Numbered from the stretch's first letter, positions 16,718 to 25,055 are shown. The stretch is 44,312 nt of DNA from Mxb001 sp964537955 (GCA_964537955.1 CAZICY010000012.1:1-44312), one strand, 5' to 3'. A program made the numbers and translations. Notes: a model not told the origin generated them from the letters alone.

Positions 16718-17859
16718 GCCTGCCGCAGTCCAGCGATGTCGTCGTCGTCGGCGGCGGCGTCATGGGAGCATCCGCGGCCTTTCACCTCGCCGAGGCGGGA
16801 GTGGGGGTCGTCCTCGTGGAGCGCGGCGAGCTCTCGGGCGGCTCGACCTCCAAGGCTGCCGGTGGCGTGCGCGCCAACTTCTCCGACGAGCTCAACATCA
16901 TGCTCGGCAAGCGCTCGCTGGACCTCTTCGCCGACTTCCCGCAGCGCCCTGGCCAGGAGATCGACCTTCACCGCAGCGGCTATCTCTTCGTGCTCACCCG
17001 GCCCGAGGACGTGGAGCTCTTCACCGCCTCTGTCGCGCTGCAGAACTCCCTGGGCGTCGAGTCGCGGATGGTCGACGTCGACGAGGCCTGCCAGCTCTCG
17101 CCACTGCTCGATCCCGAGGGGGTCCTCGCCGCTGCGTGGTCACCGCACGACGGACACTGCACGCCGGAGTCCGTCGTCCTCGGCTATGCCACCGGGGCCC
17201 GTCGCCTCGGCGCGACCGTGCGCACGGGGGTCGCCGTGACGGGCATCTCGTCGTCGGGTGGCCAGATCATGTCGGTGCAGACCACCGACGGCGATATCGC
17301 CACCGGGTGCGTCATCGACTGCGCGGGCGCCTGGTCGCCCGAGATCGCGGCGTACGTCGGGATCGATCTCCCCGTGACGCCGTACAAGCGCGAGCTCCTC
17401 ATCACCGAGCCGCTCGCCGAGCCCTTCGACACGGCGTTCACCATCGACTACGCCACCAGCCTCTACTGGCACCGCGAAGGCCCCGGGATCCTCACCGGCT
17501 TCTCCCGCAAGGATGCCGAGCCGGGCTTCGACACCGCGCGTGACGCGGACTTCCCCGAGCGCCTCGCCGAGCTCGCCGAGCACCGGGCGCCGGGGCTGCT
17601 GGACCTCGGGGTGCGCAGCGGATGGGCGGGGCTCTACGAGGTCACTCCCGACCACAATGCACTTCTCGGGGAGTCACGGGAGGTCGCGCGATTCCTCTAC
17701 GCGACCGGCTTCTCCGGGCACGGATTCCTCCAGGGGCCGGCCGTGGGCGAGATCCTGCGCGATCTCTACCTCGGACAGCCGCCCTTCATCGACGTGAGCC
17801 CGCTGGACGTCGAGCGTTTCGCCAGCGGTGAGCTACGACCCGAGCGGAACATCGTCTGA
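16714..17859 (+). CDS. FAD-dependent oxidoreductase (DAO / sarcosine oxidase beta-like)
   Basis: A 381-residue flavoprotein of the DAO superfamily. The dinucleotide motif is VVVVGGGVMGASAAFHLAEAG (GxGxxG at 13-18), followed by LVERGELSGGSTSKAAGGVR, typical of the SoxB/DadA branch. The middle has DGHCTPESVVLGYATGARRLGATV, and the C-terminus has GWAGLYEVTPDHNALLGE and ATGFSGHGFLQGPAVGE, which contact FAD. Members oxidise secondary or primary amines and amino acids. The substrate here is unknown. The GTG start lies in the TGA of the upstream aldehyde dehydrogenase, so translation is coupled. A TetR gene with its own -10 follows 21 nt downstream. Confidence 0.88.
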   Translation: MSLPQSSDVVVVGGGVMGASAAFHLAEAGVGVVLVERGELSGGSTSKAAGGVRANFSDELNIMLGKRSLDLFADFPQRPGQEIDLHRSGYLFVLTRPEDVELFTASVALQNSLGVESRMVDVDEACQLSPLLDPEGVLAAAWSPHDGHCTPESVVLGYATGARRLGATVRTGVAVTGISSSGGQIMSVQTTDGDIATGCVIDCAGAWSPEIAAYVGIDLPVTPYKRELLITEPLAEPFDTAFTIDYATSLYWHREGPGILTGFSRKDAEPGFDTARDADFPERLAELAEHRAPGLLDLGVRSGWAGLYEVTPDHNALLGESREVARFLYATGFSGHGFLQGPAVGEILRDLYLGQPPFIDVSPLDVERFASGELRPERNIV

Positions 17860-17867
17860 CCTGCGTC

Positions 17868-17873
17868 TAGAGT
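17868..17873 (+). promoter_or_regulatory. Putative -10 element TAGAGT for the TetR gene
   Basis: TAGAGT is separated by 7 nt from the ATG at 17881. It matches TANNNT, and no ribosome-binding site is present. Confidence 0.4.
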
Positions 17874-17880
17874 GCGTCGC

Positions 17881-18432
17881 ATGAGCACCGCGGTCCGGGG
17901 ACGCGCCTCGAGCGAGGACGCTCTCATCAGCGCTGCTGCTGACCTGTTCGAGGATGTCGGCCCCAACACCGTGTCCGTGCGCGCCATCGCCGAGCGCGCG
18001 GGCGTCAACCACGGCCTCGTGCATCACTACTTCGGCAGCAAGGCCGGCCTGGTGCAGGCCGTGCTGGAGCGACTCGCCGACGAGAGTGCGGCGGCGATCC
18101 GCGAGCGCGGGGTCGAGGCGGTCATCGACCCGGCCGATGGTCGCGTCCGCCGTCACGTGCGCGTGCTCACCCGGGTGGTGCTCGACGACGCGGCTCCCGA
18201 GGGATACCAGGCGCGCTTCCCCATCGTGGCCTACCTGAGCGGAATCGGCCGCGAGACGCTGGGCATGGACGGCGAGACGGCCGCGCTGCGCGCCTCCCAG
18301 GCGGTGGCCCTCATGGTCGGGTGGCTCATCCTCGAGCCATGGCTGCTGTCATCGGCCGGACTCGGTCCTGAGTCCCTGGAAGCCGCGAGGTCCGACCTCC
18401 AGCCTGCGCTCATCCGTCTCGCGACCGGCTGA
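17881..18432 (+). CDS. TetR-family transcriptional regulator
   Basis: A 183-residue TetR protein. The N-terminal helix-turn-helix spans about residues 12-55 (DALISAAADLFEDVGPNTVSVRAIAERAGVNHGLVHHYFGSKAGL split over three helices), with the diagnostic HHYFGSK end of helix 3. The C-terminal part is all-helical and likely forms the ligand pocket and dimer interface (ALRASQAVALMVGWLILEPWL). It follows the ALDH-FAD operon and probably regulates that operon and the divergent TPP gene, though no operator could be identified with confidence. A GTG at 17872 in frame is an alternative start, but it lies inside the proposed -10. Confidence 0.88.
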   Translation: MSTAVRGRASSEDALISAAADLFEDVGPNTVSVRAIAERAGVNHGLVHHYFGSKAGLVQAVLERLADESAAAIRERGVEAVIDPADGRVRRHVRVLTRVVLDDAAPEGYQARFPIVAYLSGIGRETLGMDGETAALRASQAVALMVGWLILEPWLLSSAGLGPESLEAARSDLQPALIRLATG

Positions 18433-18529
18433 GCGAATCCGAGCGCCCATCCGGCGTTGAGCGCCAAACGTCGAGCGCAGCGTGTCACTTTTCCGCACGA
18501 CCTGCTCGAAGTTCGGGCGTAGGCCGGGG

Positions 18530-19207
18530 CTAGCCGAAGAGTCGGCCGTAGAGCAGCACCCACGGATAGAACAGGTGCTGCCCTCCATCCCAGATGACGG
18601 CGTACACGGTGAGTGCTGTCCCGCCCACGATCGCAATGACCGGTCCCCACGACCAGCCGGAGCCCGCCGGAGGCGAGGTCGAGCCCGCTGATGGGGAATG
18701 GACCGACGCCGGCGACGCAGACGCGCTCGCACGTGCACGCCGCGCGCGCCAGATGCCGTAGGCCAGCGCACCCAGACCCGCGCTGGACACCTGTGCGCCG
18801 ATGGCACCGACCACCATCGGATTGGTCGCGTAGTACGCCGCCTCGAGCGGGGGGAAGAACGCCACCGCACGCAGGCCACTCACGATCGCGAAGGCGAGCG
18901 GCGTCGCGAGGATGCCGATGATCGCCTGCCCGCGAGTTGCGCCGCGCGCGCGCATGGCCGGCCACACGATGAGGCCGGAGAAGAAGAGCGGGCCGAGGCG
19001 CGCGAGCACCAGCGCGTCCATCGTGAGCGGGTACGCCGGACCCCACGGCCGGCCCACCAGGGCCGCGAGCACGAGATCGATGGCGAGGAAGGCTGCCACC
19101 GAGATGACGGCGGGAACGGCGAGGTGCCACGCACGGGCCGCCCCCGCCGATCTCGGGTGCGCTGGCTCGCGAACCGCGCCCTGCCCGGGCATCGAGGCCG
19201 CGCTCAC
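18530..19207 (-). CDS. Hypothetical integral membrane protein coupled to the sulfatase
   Basis: A 225-residue protein of unknown family. About five hydrophobic segments are visible (near 29-50, 64-82, 95-115, 126-148 and 187-206). A Ser/Ala/Pro-rich cytoplasmic or external linker runs about 156-184, and the C-terminus is aromatic (GQHLFYPWVLLYGRLFG). The GTG start overlaps the stop of the upstream sulfatase gene (GTGA), so the two proteins are very probably made together. I see no catalytic motif. A role in anchoring or transport linked to sulfatase substrates is only a guess. It is convergent with the TetR gene, and the 97 nt between them holds no clear terminator. Confidence 0.65.
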   Translation of the reverse strand: MSAASMPGQGAVREPAHPRSAGAARAWHLAVPAVISVAAFLAIDLVLAALVGRPWGPAYPLTMDALVLARLGPLFFSGLIVWPAMRARGATRGQAIIGILATPLAFAIVSGLRAVAFFPPLEAAYYATNPMVVGAIGAQVSSAGLGALAYGIWRARRARASASASPASVHSPSAGSTSPPAGSGWSWGPVIAIVGGTALTVYAVIWDGGQHLFYPWVLLYGRLFG

Positions 19208-20595
19208 GTGAACTCCTGGCGCAGCTCGGCCAGGCGCTGAGCCAGCTCCTGGCGCGTCGCGGCGTACGCCGGATCCTCGGCGAGGTCGACCTGCTGCGCG
19301 GGGTCCGCGACGGTGTCGTAGAGCTCGGGGGCCAGGCCGCGGTCGTACTCGACGTAGAGCCAGCGGTCGTTGCGCACGGCTTGAGAGGGGGGCACCTGGT
19401 AGGGGAAATCCGCGAAGTACTCGTAGAAGACCTCGTCACGCCACTCGACCGGTTCGCCTCGCAGGAGCGGCGCGATGCTGCGGCCCTGCATGGCGGCAGG
19501 GATCGCCACGCCCGCGATGTCGAGCAGTGTGGGCGCGATATCGGCATTGAGCACCGGCTCGTCGATGACCGAACCGGGCTCGGCCACGCCGTCAGGCCAG
19601 CGCACGATGAAGGGCACCTTGATGTTGTCGTCGTAGGCCCATCGCTTGCCCGTGAGCACGTGCTCGCCCCAGGAGTAGCCGTTGTCGCTCGTGTAGACCA
19701 CGACGGTGTTGTCGGTTACCGGGGCGATCGCCTCGAGCAGTCGGCCGACCTCGCGATCCATCCCCAGCAGCGTCTCGCAGTAGCGCCGGTAGCTCGTCTG
19801 CAGCCGCCCCGCCGTGCCCTCCCACACATTGCGGTCGAGCAGCGTCTGGTAGGTGAAGGCCTCGTCGGGCAGGTCGATCGCGATGTCGTCGTAGGTGCCG
19901 AGCAGGTCGTCGGGAGGCTCGAATTCGTGGTGCACGGCCTTGTGGGCGACCACGAGGCAGAAGGGGCGACCGTCATCGGATTCCGCGAGCCATTGCAGGG
20001 CGTAGTCGGTGAGGTCGGTGCTCACGTAGGTCCCCGGTCGTGGCGTCTCGACCCCGTCGACGATGAGCGGGCAGTCGCGGTAGACGCCCTGGCCTTCCTC
20101 GATCGTGAAGGTGACGAAGCGCTCCACGCCCGGCAGGTCGGGCAGGTCGCCGGGCATGTGCCACTTGCCGATGTAGGCGCAGCGATACCCGGCGGCGGCC
20201 AGCGCGTCGAAGAAGCTCGGGGTGCCTGGGATCCAGGCTGAGAGGTTGTTCTGCACTCCGTGGCGCGAGGCGTACTGCCCGGTGAGCAGCGTGGCCCGCG
20301 AGGGACTGCACAGCGCGGTCGTGACGTAAGCGCGGTCGAAGCGCACGCCCTCGCCAGCCAGGGCATCCAGGGCGGGAGTCTGCAGGAAGGGGATCTCCCC
20401 GGTGATGCCGAGGTGGTCAGCACGGTGGTCGTCGCTGAAGATCACCAGGAGGTTGGGCGACCCCTCGGGTGCCGTGGCGCCCCGCACCGGGACCGGCCGC
20501 CCGCCGGTGGCGGGGGTCGATGCGCAGGCGCCCAGGCTGAGCGCTGCGGGGACGGTCAAGCCAGCCGCGAGCAGCCCGCGCCGGGTGACCTCCAT
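19204..20595 (-). CDS. Exported sulfatase, Tat-type lipoprotein
   Basis: A 463-residue alkaline-phosphatase-superfamily sulfatase. The N-terminus combines a twin-arginine motif (TRRGLLAAG) with a lipobox (LGAC, Cys near residue 24), so the folded enzyme should be exported and lipid-anchored. The active-site start is VIFSDDHRADHLG. The formylglycine motif is C-S-P-S-R in TTALCSPSRATLLTGQ (about 95-110), that is, Cys-type. Later motifs are IGKWHMPGD, YTSDNGYSWGEH and the KRWAYDDNIKVPFIVRWPDG segment. The substrate is likely a sulfated glycan or sulfate ester. Cys-type sulfatases need a formylglycine-generating enzyme, and none lies in this window. TAATGT stands 6 nt before the ATG. Confidence 0.92.
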   Translation of the reverse strand: MEVTRRGLLAAGLTVPAALSLGACASTPATGGRPVPVRGATAPEGSPNLLVIFSDDHRADHLGITGEIPFLQTPALDALAGEGVRFDRAYVTTALCSPSRATLLTGQYASRHGVQNNLSAWIPGTPSFFDALAAAGYRCAYIGKWHMPGDLPDLPGVERFVTFTIEEGQGVYRDCPLIVDGVETPRPGTYVSTDLTDYALQWLAESDDGRPFCLVVAHKAVHHEFEPPDDLLGTYDDIAIDLPDEAFTYQTLLDRNVWEGTAGRLQTSYRRYCETLLGMDREVGRLLEAIAPVTDNTVVVYTSDNGYSWGEHVLTGKRWAYDDNIKVPFIVRWPDGVAEPGSVIDEPVLNADIAPTLLDIAGVAIPAAMQGRSIAPLLRGEPVEWRDEVFYEYFADFPYQVPPSQAVRNDRWLYVEYDRGLAPELYDTVADPAQQVDLAEDPAYAATRQELAQRLAELRQEFT

Positions 20596-20601
20596 GGCGT
20601 C

Positions 20602-20607
20602 ACATTA
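20602..20607 (-). promoter_or_regulatory. Putative -10 element TAATGT for the sulfatase operon
   Basis: On the minus strand TAATGT is followed by 6 nt (GACGCC) and the ATG at 20595. This is the best TANNNT match at leaderless spacing on this side of the window. Confidence 0.5.
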
Positions 20608-20627
20608 GCCGGGTGACTAGGGCCCTG

Positions 20628-21620
20628 TCAGCGCGTGAGCGCGCCTGCCCGATGGGCCCGCTGGGAGGCGAGCTCGGCCACGATGACGCCGGCCAGCACG
20701 ATGAGGCCGCCCAGGCCCTGGATGGGAGAGATGACCTCGCCCAGGAGCACGAAGGCGATGATCGCCGCCCAGACGGGCTCGGTCGTGCCGATGATGCCGC
20801 CGCGCTGAGCGCCGATGCGCTGCAGCGACATGAGCACGAGCACGAAGGGCACGACCGACACCACGATCATGAGCACCACGAGCGACCAGACCGGGATGCC
20901 CGTCACGGCCCCGTCGAACATCGACGTCGTTGCGCTGAGCGTGGCCCAGGGGAAGTTCCACCACGGCGCGAGGATGCTCCACGTCACCGTCGCGATAGCG
21001 AACCCCCAGAACGCGAGGCTCATCACGTCGCGCCGCTTCGCGCCCTCCTCGCCGAGGAGGAGGTAGGCAGCGAGTGCGGCCGCGGTGAGCAGACCGTAGA
21101 AGACGCCGAGCGCGTTCAAGGTCATCCCGGACCACACCTGGGAGACGAGCAGGAGCCCTGCGATGACAAGCGCGAGCGCCACCCAGATCCCGCCCCCCAC
21201 CGGCTCGCGCTTGACGAAGCGCAGCCACAGAGCGACGAGCACCGGGGCGAGGAAGGCCAGCAGAGCGGCAATGGCTACGGGCAGCAACTCCACGCTGAGG
21301 AAGTACAGGAAGGGCGTGAGCGCGTAGGCCAGCACGCCGAACAGAAGCAGGAAGGGGATCTCCTGGCGCCGCACGCGCAGGGACCTCGGCTTGGTCACGC
21401 CGATGAAGGCCAGGAGCAGGAGCGCGCAGCCCAGCGTGCGGATCTCGGTCACCTGGGCGGGACTGAGGCCGGCCTCGATCTGCGCCTTCGCCACGCTGCC
21501 GTTGAGCGCGAAGAGGATCGCGGCGATGAGGTACATCGCGACGCCGATGGCCTGCGTGCGCGTGGAGGATGGCGGCACGACCACCGGTGTCAGCGGCTCG
21601 ATGGGATCGGGGGCGCTCAT
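20628..21620 (-). CDS. EamA-family (DMT) transporter, second copy
   Basis: A 330-residue drug/metabolite transporter with two EamA repeats and about ten transmembrane helices. Repeat 1 starts at about 22 (IGVAMYLIAAILFALNGSVAK) and repeat 2 at about 165 (NALGVFYGLLTAAALAAYLLLGE). The EPVWAAIIAFVLLGE signature lies at about 279-293. It is clearly related to the copy immediately upstream (both have FALNG, the TKP-x-LR-x-RR linker, QVW-x-G-x-TL-x-LGV, and an E-P-before-helix motif), indicating a tandem duplication. Its ATG overlaps the stop of that copy (ATGA), so both are in one operon behind the glycogen synthase gene. The exported substrate is unknown. Confidence 0.9.
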   Translation of the reverse strand: MSAPDPIEPLTPVVVPPSSTRTQAIGVAMYLIAAILFALNGSVAKAQIEAGLSPAQVTEIRTLGCALLLLAFIGVTKPRSLRVRRQEIPFLLLFGVLAYALTPFLYFLSVELLPVAIAALLAFLAPVLVALWLRFVKREPVGGGIWVALALVIAGLLLVSQVWSGMTLNALGVFYGLLTAAALAAYLLLGEEGAKRRDVMSLAFWGFAIATVTWSILAPWWNFPWATLSATTSMFDGAVTGIPVWSLVVLMIVVSVVPFVLVLMSLQRIGAQRGGIIGTTEPVWAAIIAFVLLGEVISPIQGLGGLIVLAGVIVAELASQRAHRAGALTR

Positions 21621-22597
21621 CGCGATCTCTCTGCTAGGTAGACGCCCGCGAGGACGATCGCGCCTCCGACGATCTGGACGGGCGTGAGCACCTCTGCCAG
21701 CACGATCCACGCGATGATCGAGGCGATGAGCGGCTCGGTCATGCCGATCGTCGATGCCTGGGCGGCGGTGATGTAGGCCAGCGACTTCATGGCCAGGGCG
21801 AAGGGGATCACGGTGCCCATCACGACCATCCAGGCCGTGAGCACCCACAGCGGCACCTGGGGACCGCTGCCCGCGAGAGGCTCGCTCAATCCGGCGTAGC
21901 CACCCCAGTTGGAGAACCCCCACGGGGGCACGAGCAGCCAGAAGAGCGCCGCCCCGCCCATGCCCCACATGGTGAGAGACAGGGCGTCGCGCGCGTGATC
22001 CCCGCGCCTTTGGTGCTCGCCCAGGACGTAGAAGAGCGCGAGGGCGAACGCCGCCCCGAATGCGGCGGCCACGCCGAGTCCGTCGAGGGTGAACCCCTGC
22101 CAGACCTGGGCGATGAGGGCGAGCCCGATGATGGCGAGCAGCAGGCCCACCCACACCAGCCCGTTGACGGCCTGGCGGCGGCCGAAGCGCACCCACAGGA
22201 CCACCCAGATGGGCGCCGTGAACTCGATGATGAGGGCAATGCCGATGGGCATGCGCTCGATGGCCACGAAGTAGAGGAACTGCGTCATCGCCACGCCGAT
22301 GACGCCGTAGGCGACGAGCAGCTTCCATTCGTCTCGGCGGATGCGCAGGGCGGCCGGCTTGGTCACCGCGACCGCCACGAAGAGGATGACGAACGCGCCC
22401 ATCGCGCGCGTCTCCGACAGCGTGGTGGCCGAGATGCCGCTGAGCAGGATCGACTTCACGACGGTGCCGTTGAGGGCAAACATCACGGTGGCCGTGAGCA
22501 GCAGCGCGTAGCCCACCACAGCCCGATGGCTGCTGGGTGACGCGGGGGCGACCGGCAGGGGCGGCTGCGCCGTCCCTCCGGGAGGAGGGGACGTCAC
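21617..22597 (-). CDS. EamA-family (DMT) transporter, first copy
   Basis: A 326-residue EamA transporter with about ten transmembrane helices. A proline-rich N-terminal tail (about 1-24) precedes TM1 (VVGYALLLTATVMFALNGTVVK). The second repeat ends with TEPLIASIIAWIVLAEVLTPVQIVGGAIVL. GTG 22597 overlaps the TGA of glgA (GTGA), so its translation is coupled to glycogen synthase. That coupling is unusual, since the family mainly exports amino acids, drugs or metabolites. Function may reflect operon convenience rather than pathway. A heteromeric pair with the downstream paralogue is possible but unproven. Confidence 0.9.
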   Translation of the reverse strand: MTSPPPGGTAQPPLPVAPASPSSHRAVVGYALLLTATVMFALNGTVVKSILLSGISATTLSETRAMGAFVILFVAVAVTKPAALRIRRDEWKLLVAYGVIGVAMTQFLYFVAIERMPIGIALIIEFTAPIWVVLWVRFGRRQAVNGLVWVGLLLAIIGLALIAQVWQGFTLDGLGVAAAFGAAFALALFYVLGEHQRRGDHARDALSLTMWGMGGAALFWLLVPPWGFSNWGGYAGLSEPLAGSGPQVPLWVLTAWMVVMGTVIPFALAMKSLAYITAAQASTIGMTEPLIASIIAWIVLAEVLTPVQIVGGAIVLAGVYLAERSR

Positions 22598-23766
22598 GCC
22601 TCCATCGCCTCCTCGGCCGCGCGGTAGACCTGCACCGTGCGATGCGCGATCGCGTCCCAGCCGAAGTCCGCCACCGCGCGCTCGCGCCCCGCCTTGCCCA
22701 TGGCGCGGGCGCGCGCGGGGTCTGCGATCAGCGCATTCACAGCCTGGGCCAGGCCGGACTCGAGCGCCTGGGGATCGCGGGGGTCGTAGGGCACGAGCAG
22801 TCCGGTGACGCCATCGACGACCACCTCGGGGATCCCGCCCACGGCGCTCGCGACCACGGGAGCCTCGCACGCCATGGCCTCGAGGTTGACGATCCCGAGC
22901 GGCTCGTAGACGGACGGGCAGGCGAAGACCCGGGCGTGGGTGAGCAGCTGGCGGATCTCGTCGAGCGAGGCCTGCTCCTGGATCCAGATCACGGAGTCCT
23001 CACCGCGCTCAGCGCGCAGGAGCGCAATGGCACGTGCGACCTCGTCGCCGATCTCCGGCGTGTCAGGCGAACTGGCGCAGAGCACGAGCACGGTCCCCGG
23101 GTCGAAGTCGCGTGCCGCGGCGAGCAGGTGCGGCAGACCCTTCTGCCGCGTGATGCGCCCGACGAAGAGCACGTAGGGCCTATCGAGTGGGATGCCATGC
23201 CGCTCAAGCGCATCCGTCGCGGGGTCAGGACGGTAGACGTCAGTGTCGATGCCGTTGTGGACCACGTGCACGCGTGCGGGGGCGACCTGAGGGTACGCCG
23301 TCAAGATGTCGCGGCGCATGCCCTCGCTCACCGCGATGATCGCCTGTGCGTGCGCGTATGCCGTGGCCTCCACCCAGGAGCTCACGCGGTAACCGCCGCC
23401 GAGCTGCTCGACCTTCCACGGCCGCAGTGGCTCGAGGGAGTGCGCCGTGATGACGTGCGGGATGCCGTGCAGCAGCCCACCGACGTGCCCGGCGAGGTTG
23501 GCGTACCACGTGTGCGAGTGAAGGAGGTCGACGCCGTCGGTGTCCTGCACCATCTCCAGGTCCACACCGAGTGTCTGCAGGGCCGCGTTGGCCCCGGTGA
23601 GCTCCGCGGGCACGGCATGGGCCTGGGCATCCGGTCGCGGAGCACCGAAGCAGTGCACGTCGACTTCGACGAGCGGCCGCAGGTGCGCGACGAGTTCGCG
23701 CACGTGGACACCCGCGCCTCCGTAGATGTCGGGGGGCCACTCGCGGGTGAGGATGCCGACCTTCAC
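22594..23766 (-). CDS. glgA: GT4 glycosyltransferase: glycogen synthase / alpha-maltose-1-phosphate synthase
   Basis: A 390-residue GT-B glycosyltransferase using ADP-glucose. The N-terminal KVGILTREWPPDIYGGAGVHV gives the sugar-nucleotide/acceptor loop. HSHTWYANLAGH and ITAHSLEPLRPWK follow. The C-terminal donor site has YVLFVGRITRQKGLPHLL and the E-x7-E motif in SVYEPLGIVNLEAMACEAPVVAS. The divergent arrangement with glgC is the same as M. tuberculosis Rv1212c/Rv1213, where the enzyme is GlgM and makes maltose 1-phosphate for the GlgE pathway. GlgM is therefore a serious alternative to classical GlgA. GTG 23766 is chosen because TACGCT ends 6 nt upstream. Two EamA genes are coupled behind it. 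Confidence 0.92.
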   Translation of the reverse strand: MKVGILTREWPPDIYGGAGVHVRELVAHLRPLVEVDVHCFGAPRPDAQAHAVPAELTGANAALQTLGVDLEMVQDTDGVDLLHSHTWYANLAGHVGGLLHGIPHVITAHSLEPLRPWKVEQLGGGYRVSSWVEATAYAHAQAIIAVSEGMRRDILTAYPQVAPARVHVVHNGIDTDVYRPDPATDALERHGIPLDRPYVLFVGRITRQKGLPHLLAAARDFDPGTVLVLCASSPDTPEIGDEVARAIALLRAERGEDSVIWIQEQASLDEIRQLLTHARVFACPSVYEPLGIVNLEAMACEAPVVASAVGGIPEVVVDGVTGLLVPYDPRDPQALESGLAQAVNALIADPARARAMGKAGRERAVADFGWDAIAHRTVQVYRAAEEAMEA

Positions 23767-23772
23767 GAGTGC

Positions 23773-23811
23773 AGCGTAGGGCCTGCGGTCGGTGGCGCCG
23801 AGGTCTAGGCT
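23773..23811. promoter_or_regulatory. Compact divergent promoters for glgA and glgC
   Basis: Only 52 nt separate the two GTG starts. On the minus strand TACGCT (23773-23778) stands 6 nt before glgA. On the plus strand TAGGCT (23806-23811) stands 7 nt before glgC. Each promoter's -35 region must overlap the other's -10 or coding start, so the two genes are likely to be co-regulated or to compete. Confidence 0.5.
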
Positions 23812-23818
23812 GGCGAGC

Positions 23819-25042
23819 GTGGAGACAGGCCCGCACGTCCTAGGAATCGTGCTCGCCGGAGGCGCGGGCAAGCGCCTCATGCCGCTCACGGCCGATCGTG
23901 CGAAGCCTGCCGTCCCCTTCGGCGGCAGCTACCGCCTCATCGACTTCGCCCTGTCCAACTTGATCAACTCCGGCCTGCGCCGGGTCGCGGTGCTCACCCA
24001 GTACAAGTCCCATTCCCTCGACCGGCACATCACCACGACCTGGCGCCTGTCACCGCTCCTCGGCGACTACGTGACGGCGGTCCCGGCCCAGCAGCGCCTG
24101 GGACCGAGGTGGTTCACCGGGAGCGCCGACGCGATCTTCCAAAGCCTCAACCTCATCAACGACGAGCGCCCTGACTACGTCGCCGTCTTCGGGGCCGACC
24201 ACGTCTATCGCATGGATCCCATGCAGATGGTCCAGGCCCATATCGACACGGGTGCTGCCGTCACGGTGGCGGGCATCCGCCAGCCCCGGGACCTCGCGCA
24301 CCAGTTCGGCGTCATCGACACGGCCGAGGACGGGGTGCGCATCCGGCGCTTCCTCGAGAAGCCTGCCGATCCGCCGGGCATTCCCGGCGCCGAGGACGAG
24401 TCCTACGTCTCGATGGGTAACTACATCTTCACCACGGACGCACTGATCGAGGCCCTGCGCGCCGACGCAGCGGACGAGGGCTCGGTGCACGACATGGGCG
24501 GCAACATCATCCCCATGCTCGTCGACCAGGGGCGTGCCTGCGTCTACGACTTCGCCCTCAATGAGGTGCCCGGGGCGACCGATCGGGACCGCGGCTACTG
24601 GCGTGACGTCGGAACCTTGGACGCGTATCACGACGCCCACATGGACCTCGTGTCGGTGCATCCGATCTTCAACCTCTACAACCGTCGCTGGCCGATCCTG
24701 ACCAACCACCTCACGCTTCCCCCGGCGAAGTTCGTCGAGGGCGGCAATGCCCACGAGTCCATGGTCGGCACGGGATCGATCATCTCGGGAGCGCATGTGC
24801 GCGGCTCGGTCGTCGCCTTCGACGTGCAGGTGCAGGCCGGTGCCTACATCGAGGGCTCGGTCATCCTCCCCGGCGTGCGCATCGGTCGCAATGCCGTGAT
24901 CCGCCATGCGATCCTCGACAAGAATGTCATCGTTCCCGACGGTGCTCAGATCGGCGTCGACATCGAGCGCGACCGCGAGCTCTACACCGTGAGCGAGGGC
25001 GGCATCGTCGTTCTCGGCAAGGGCCTCACGGCGGTCACCTGA
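23819..25042 (+). CDS. glgC: Glucose-1-phosphate adenylyltransferase
   Basis: A 407-residue ADP-glucose pyrophosphorylase, making ADP-glucose from ATP and glucose 1-phosphate. The nucleotidyltransferase signature is IVLAGGAGKRLMPLTADRAKPAVPFGG (about 10-36), containing the GGxGxRL loop and catalytic-region lysine. YVAVFGADHVYRMD holds the catalytic Asp, and RDRGYWRDVGTLDAYHDAHMDL is the glucose-1-phosphate region. The C-terminal left-handed beta-helix (about 300-400) shows hexapeptide-like repeats such as GSIISGAHVRGSVV and VILPGVRIGRNAVIRHAIL. It supplies substrate for the divergent glycosyltransferase. Start: GTG 7 nt after TAGGCT. Confidence 0.96.
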   Translation: METGPHVLGIVLAGGAGKRLMPLTADRAKPAVPFGGSYRLIDFALSNLINSGLRRVAVLTQYKSHSLDRHITTTWRLSPLLGDYVTAVPAQQRLGPRWFTGSADAIFQSLNLINDERPDYVAVFGADHVYRMDPMQMVQAHIDTGAAVTVAGIRQPRDLAHQFGVIDTAEDGVRIRRFLEKPADPPGIPGAEDESYVSMGNYIFTTDALIEALRADAADEGSVHDMGGNIIPMLVDQGRACVYDFALNEVPGATDRDRGYWRDVGTLDAYHDAHMDLVSVHPIFNLYNRRWPILTNHLTLPPAKFVEGGNAHESMVGTGSIISGAHVRGSVVAFDVQVQAGAYIEGSVILPGVRIGRNAVIRHAILDKNVIVPDGAQIGVDIERDRELYTVSEGGIVVLGKGLTAVT

Positions 25043-25055
25043 TGGGTGGCAGCTG

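Noticed and set aside
18433..18529. Terminator or small gene between the TetR gene and the membrane protein gene
   Set aside because: Several GAGCGC/GGCG words occur, but the only stem found is 4 bp, and no short frame has a start signal.
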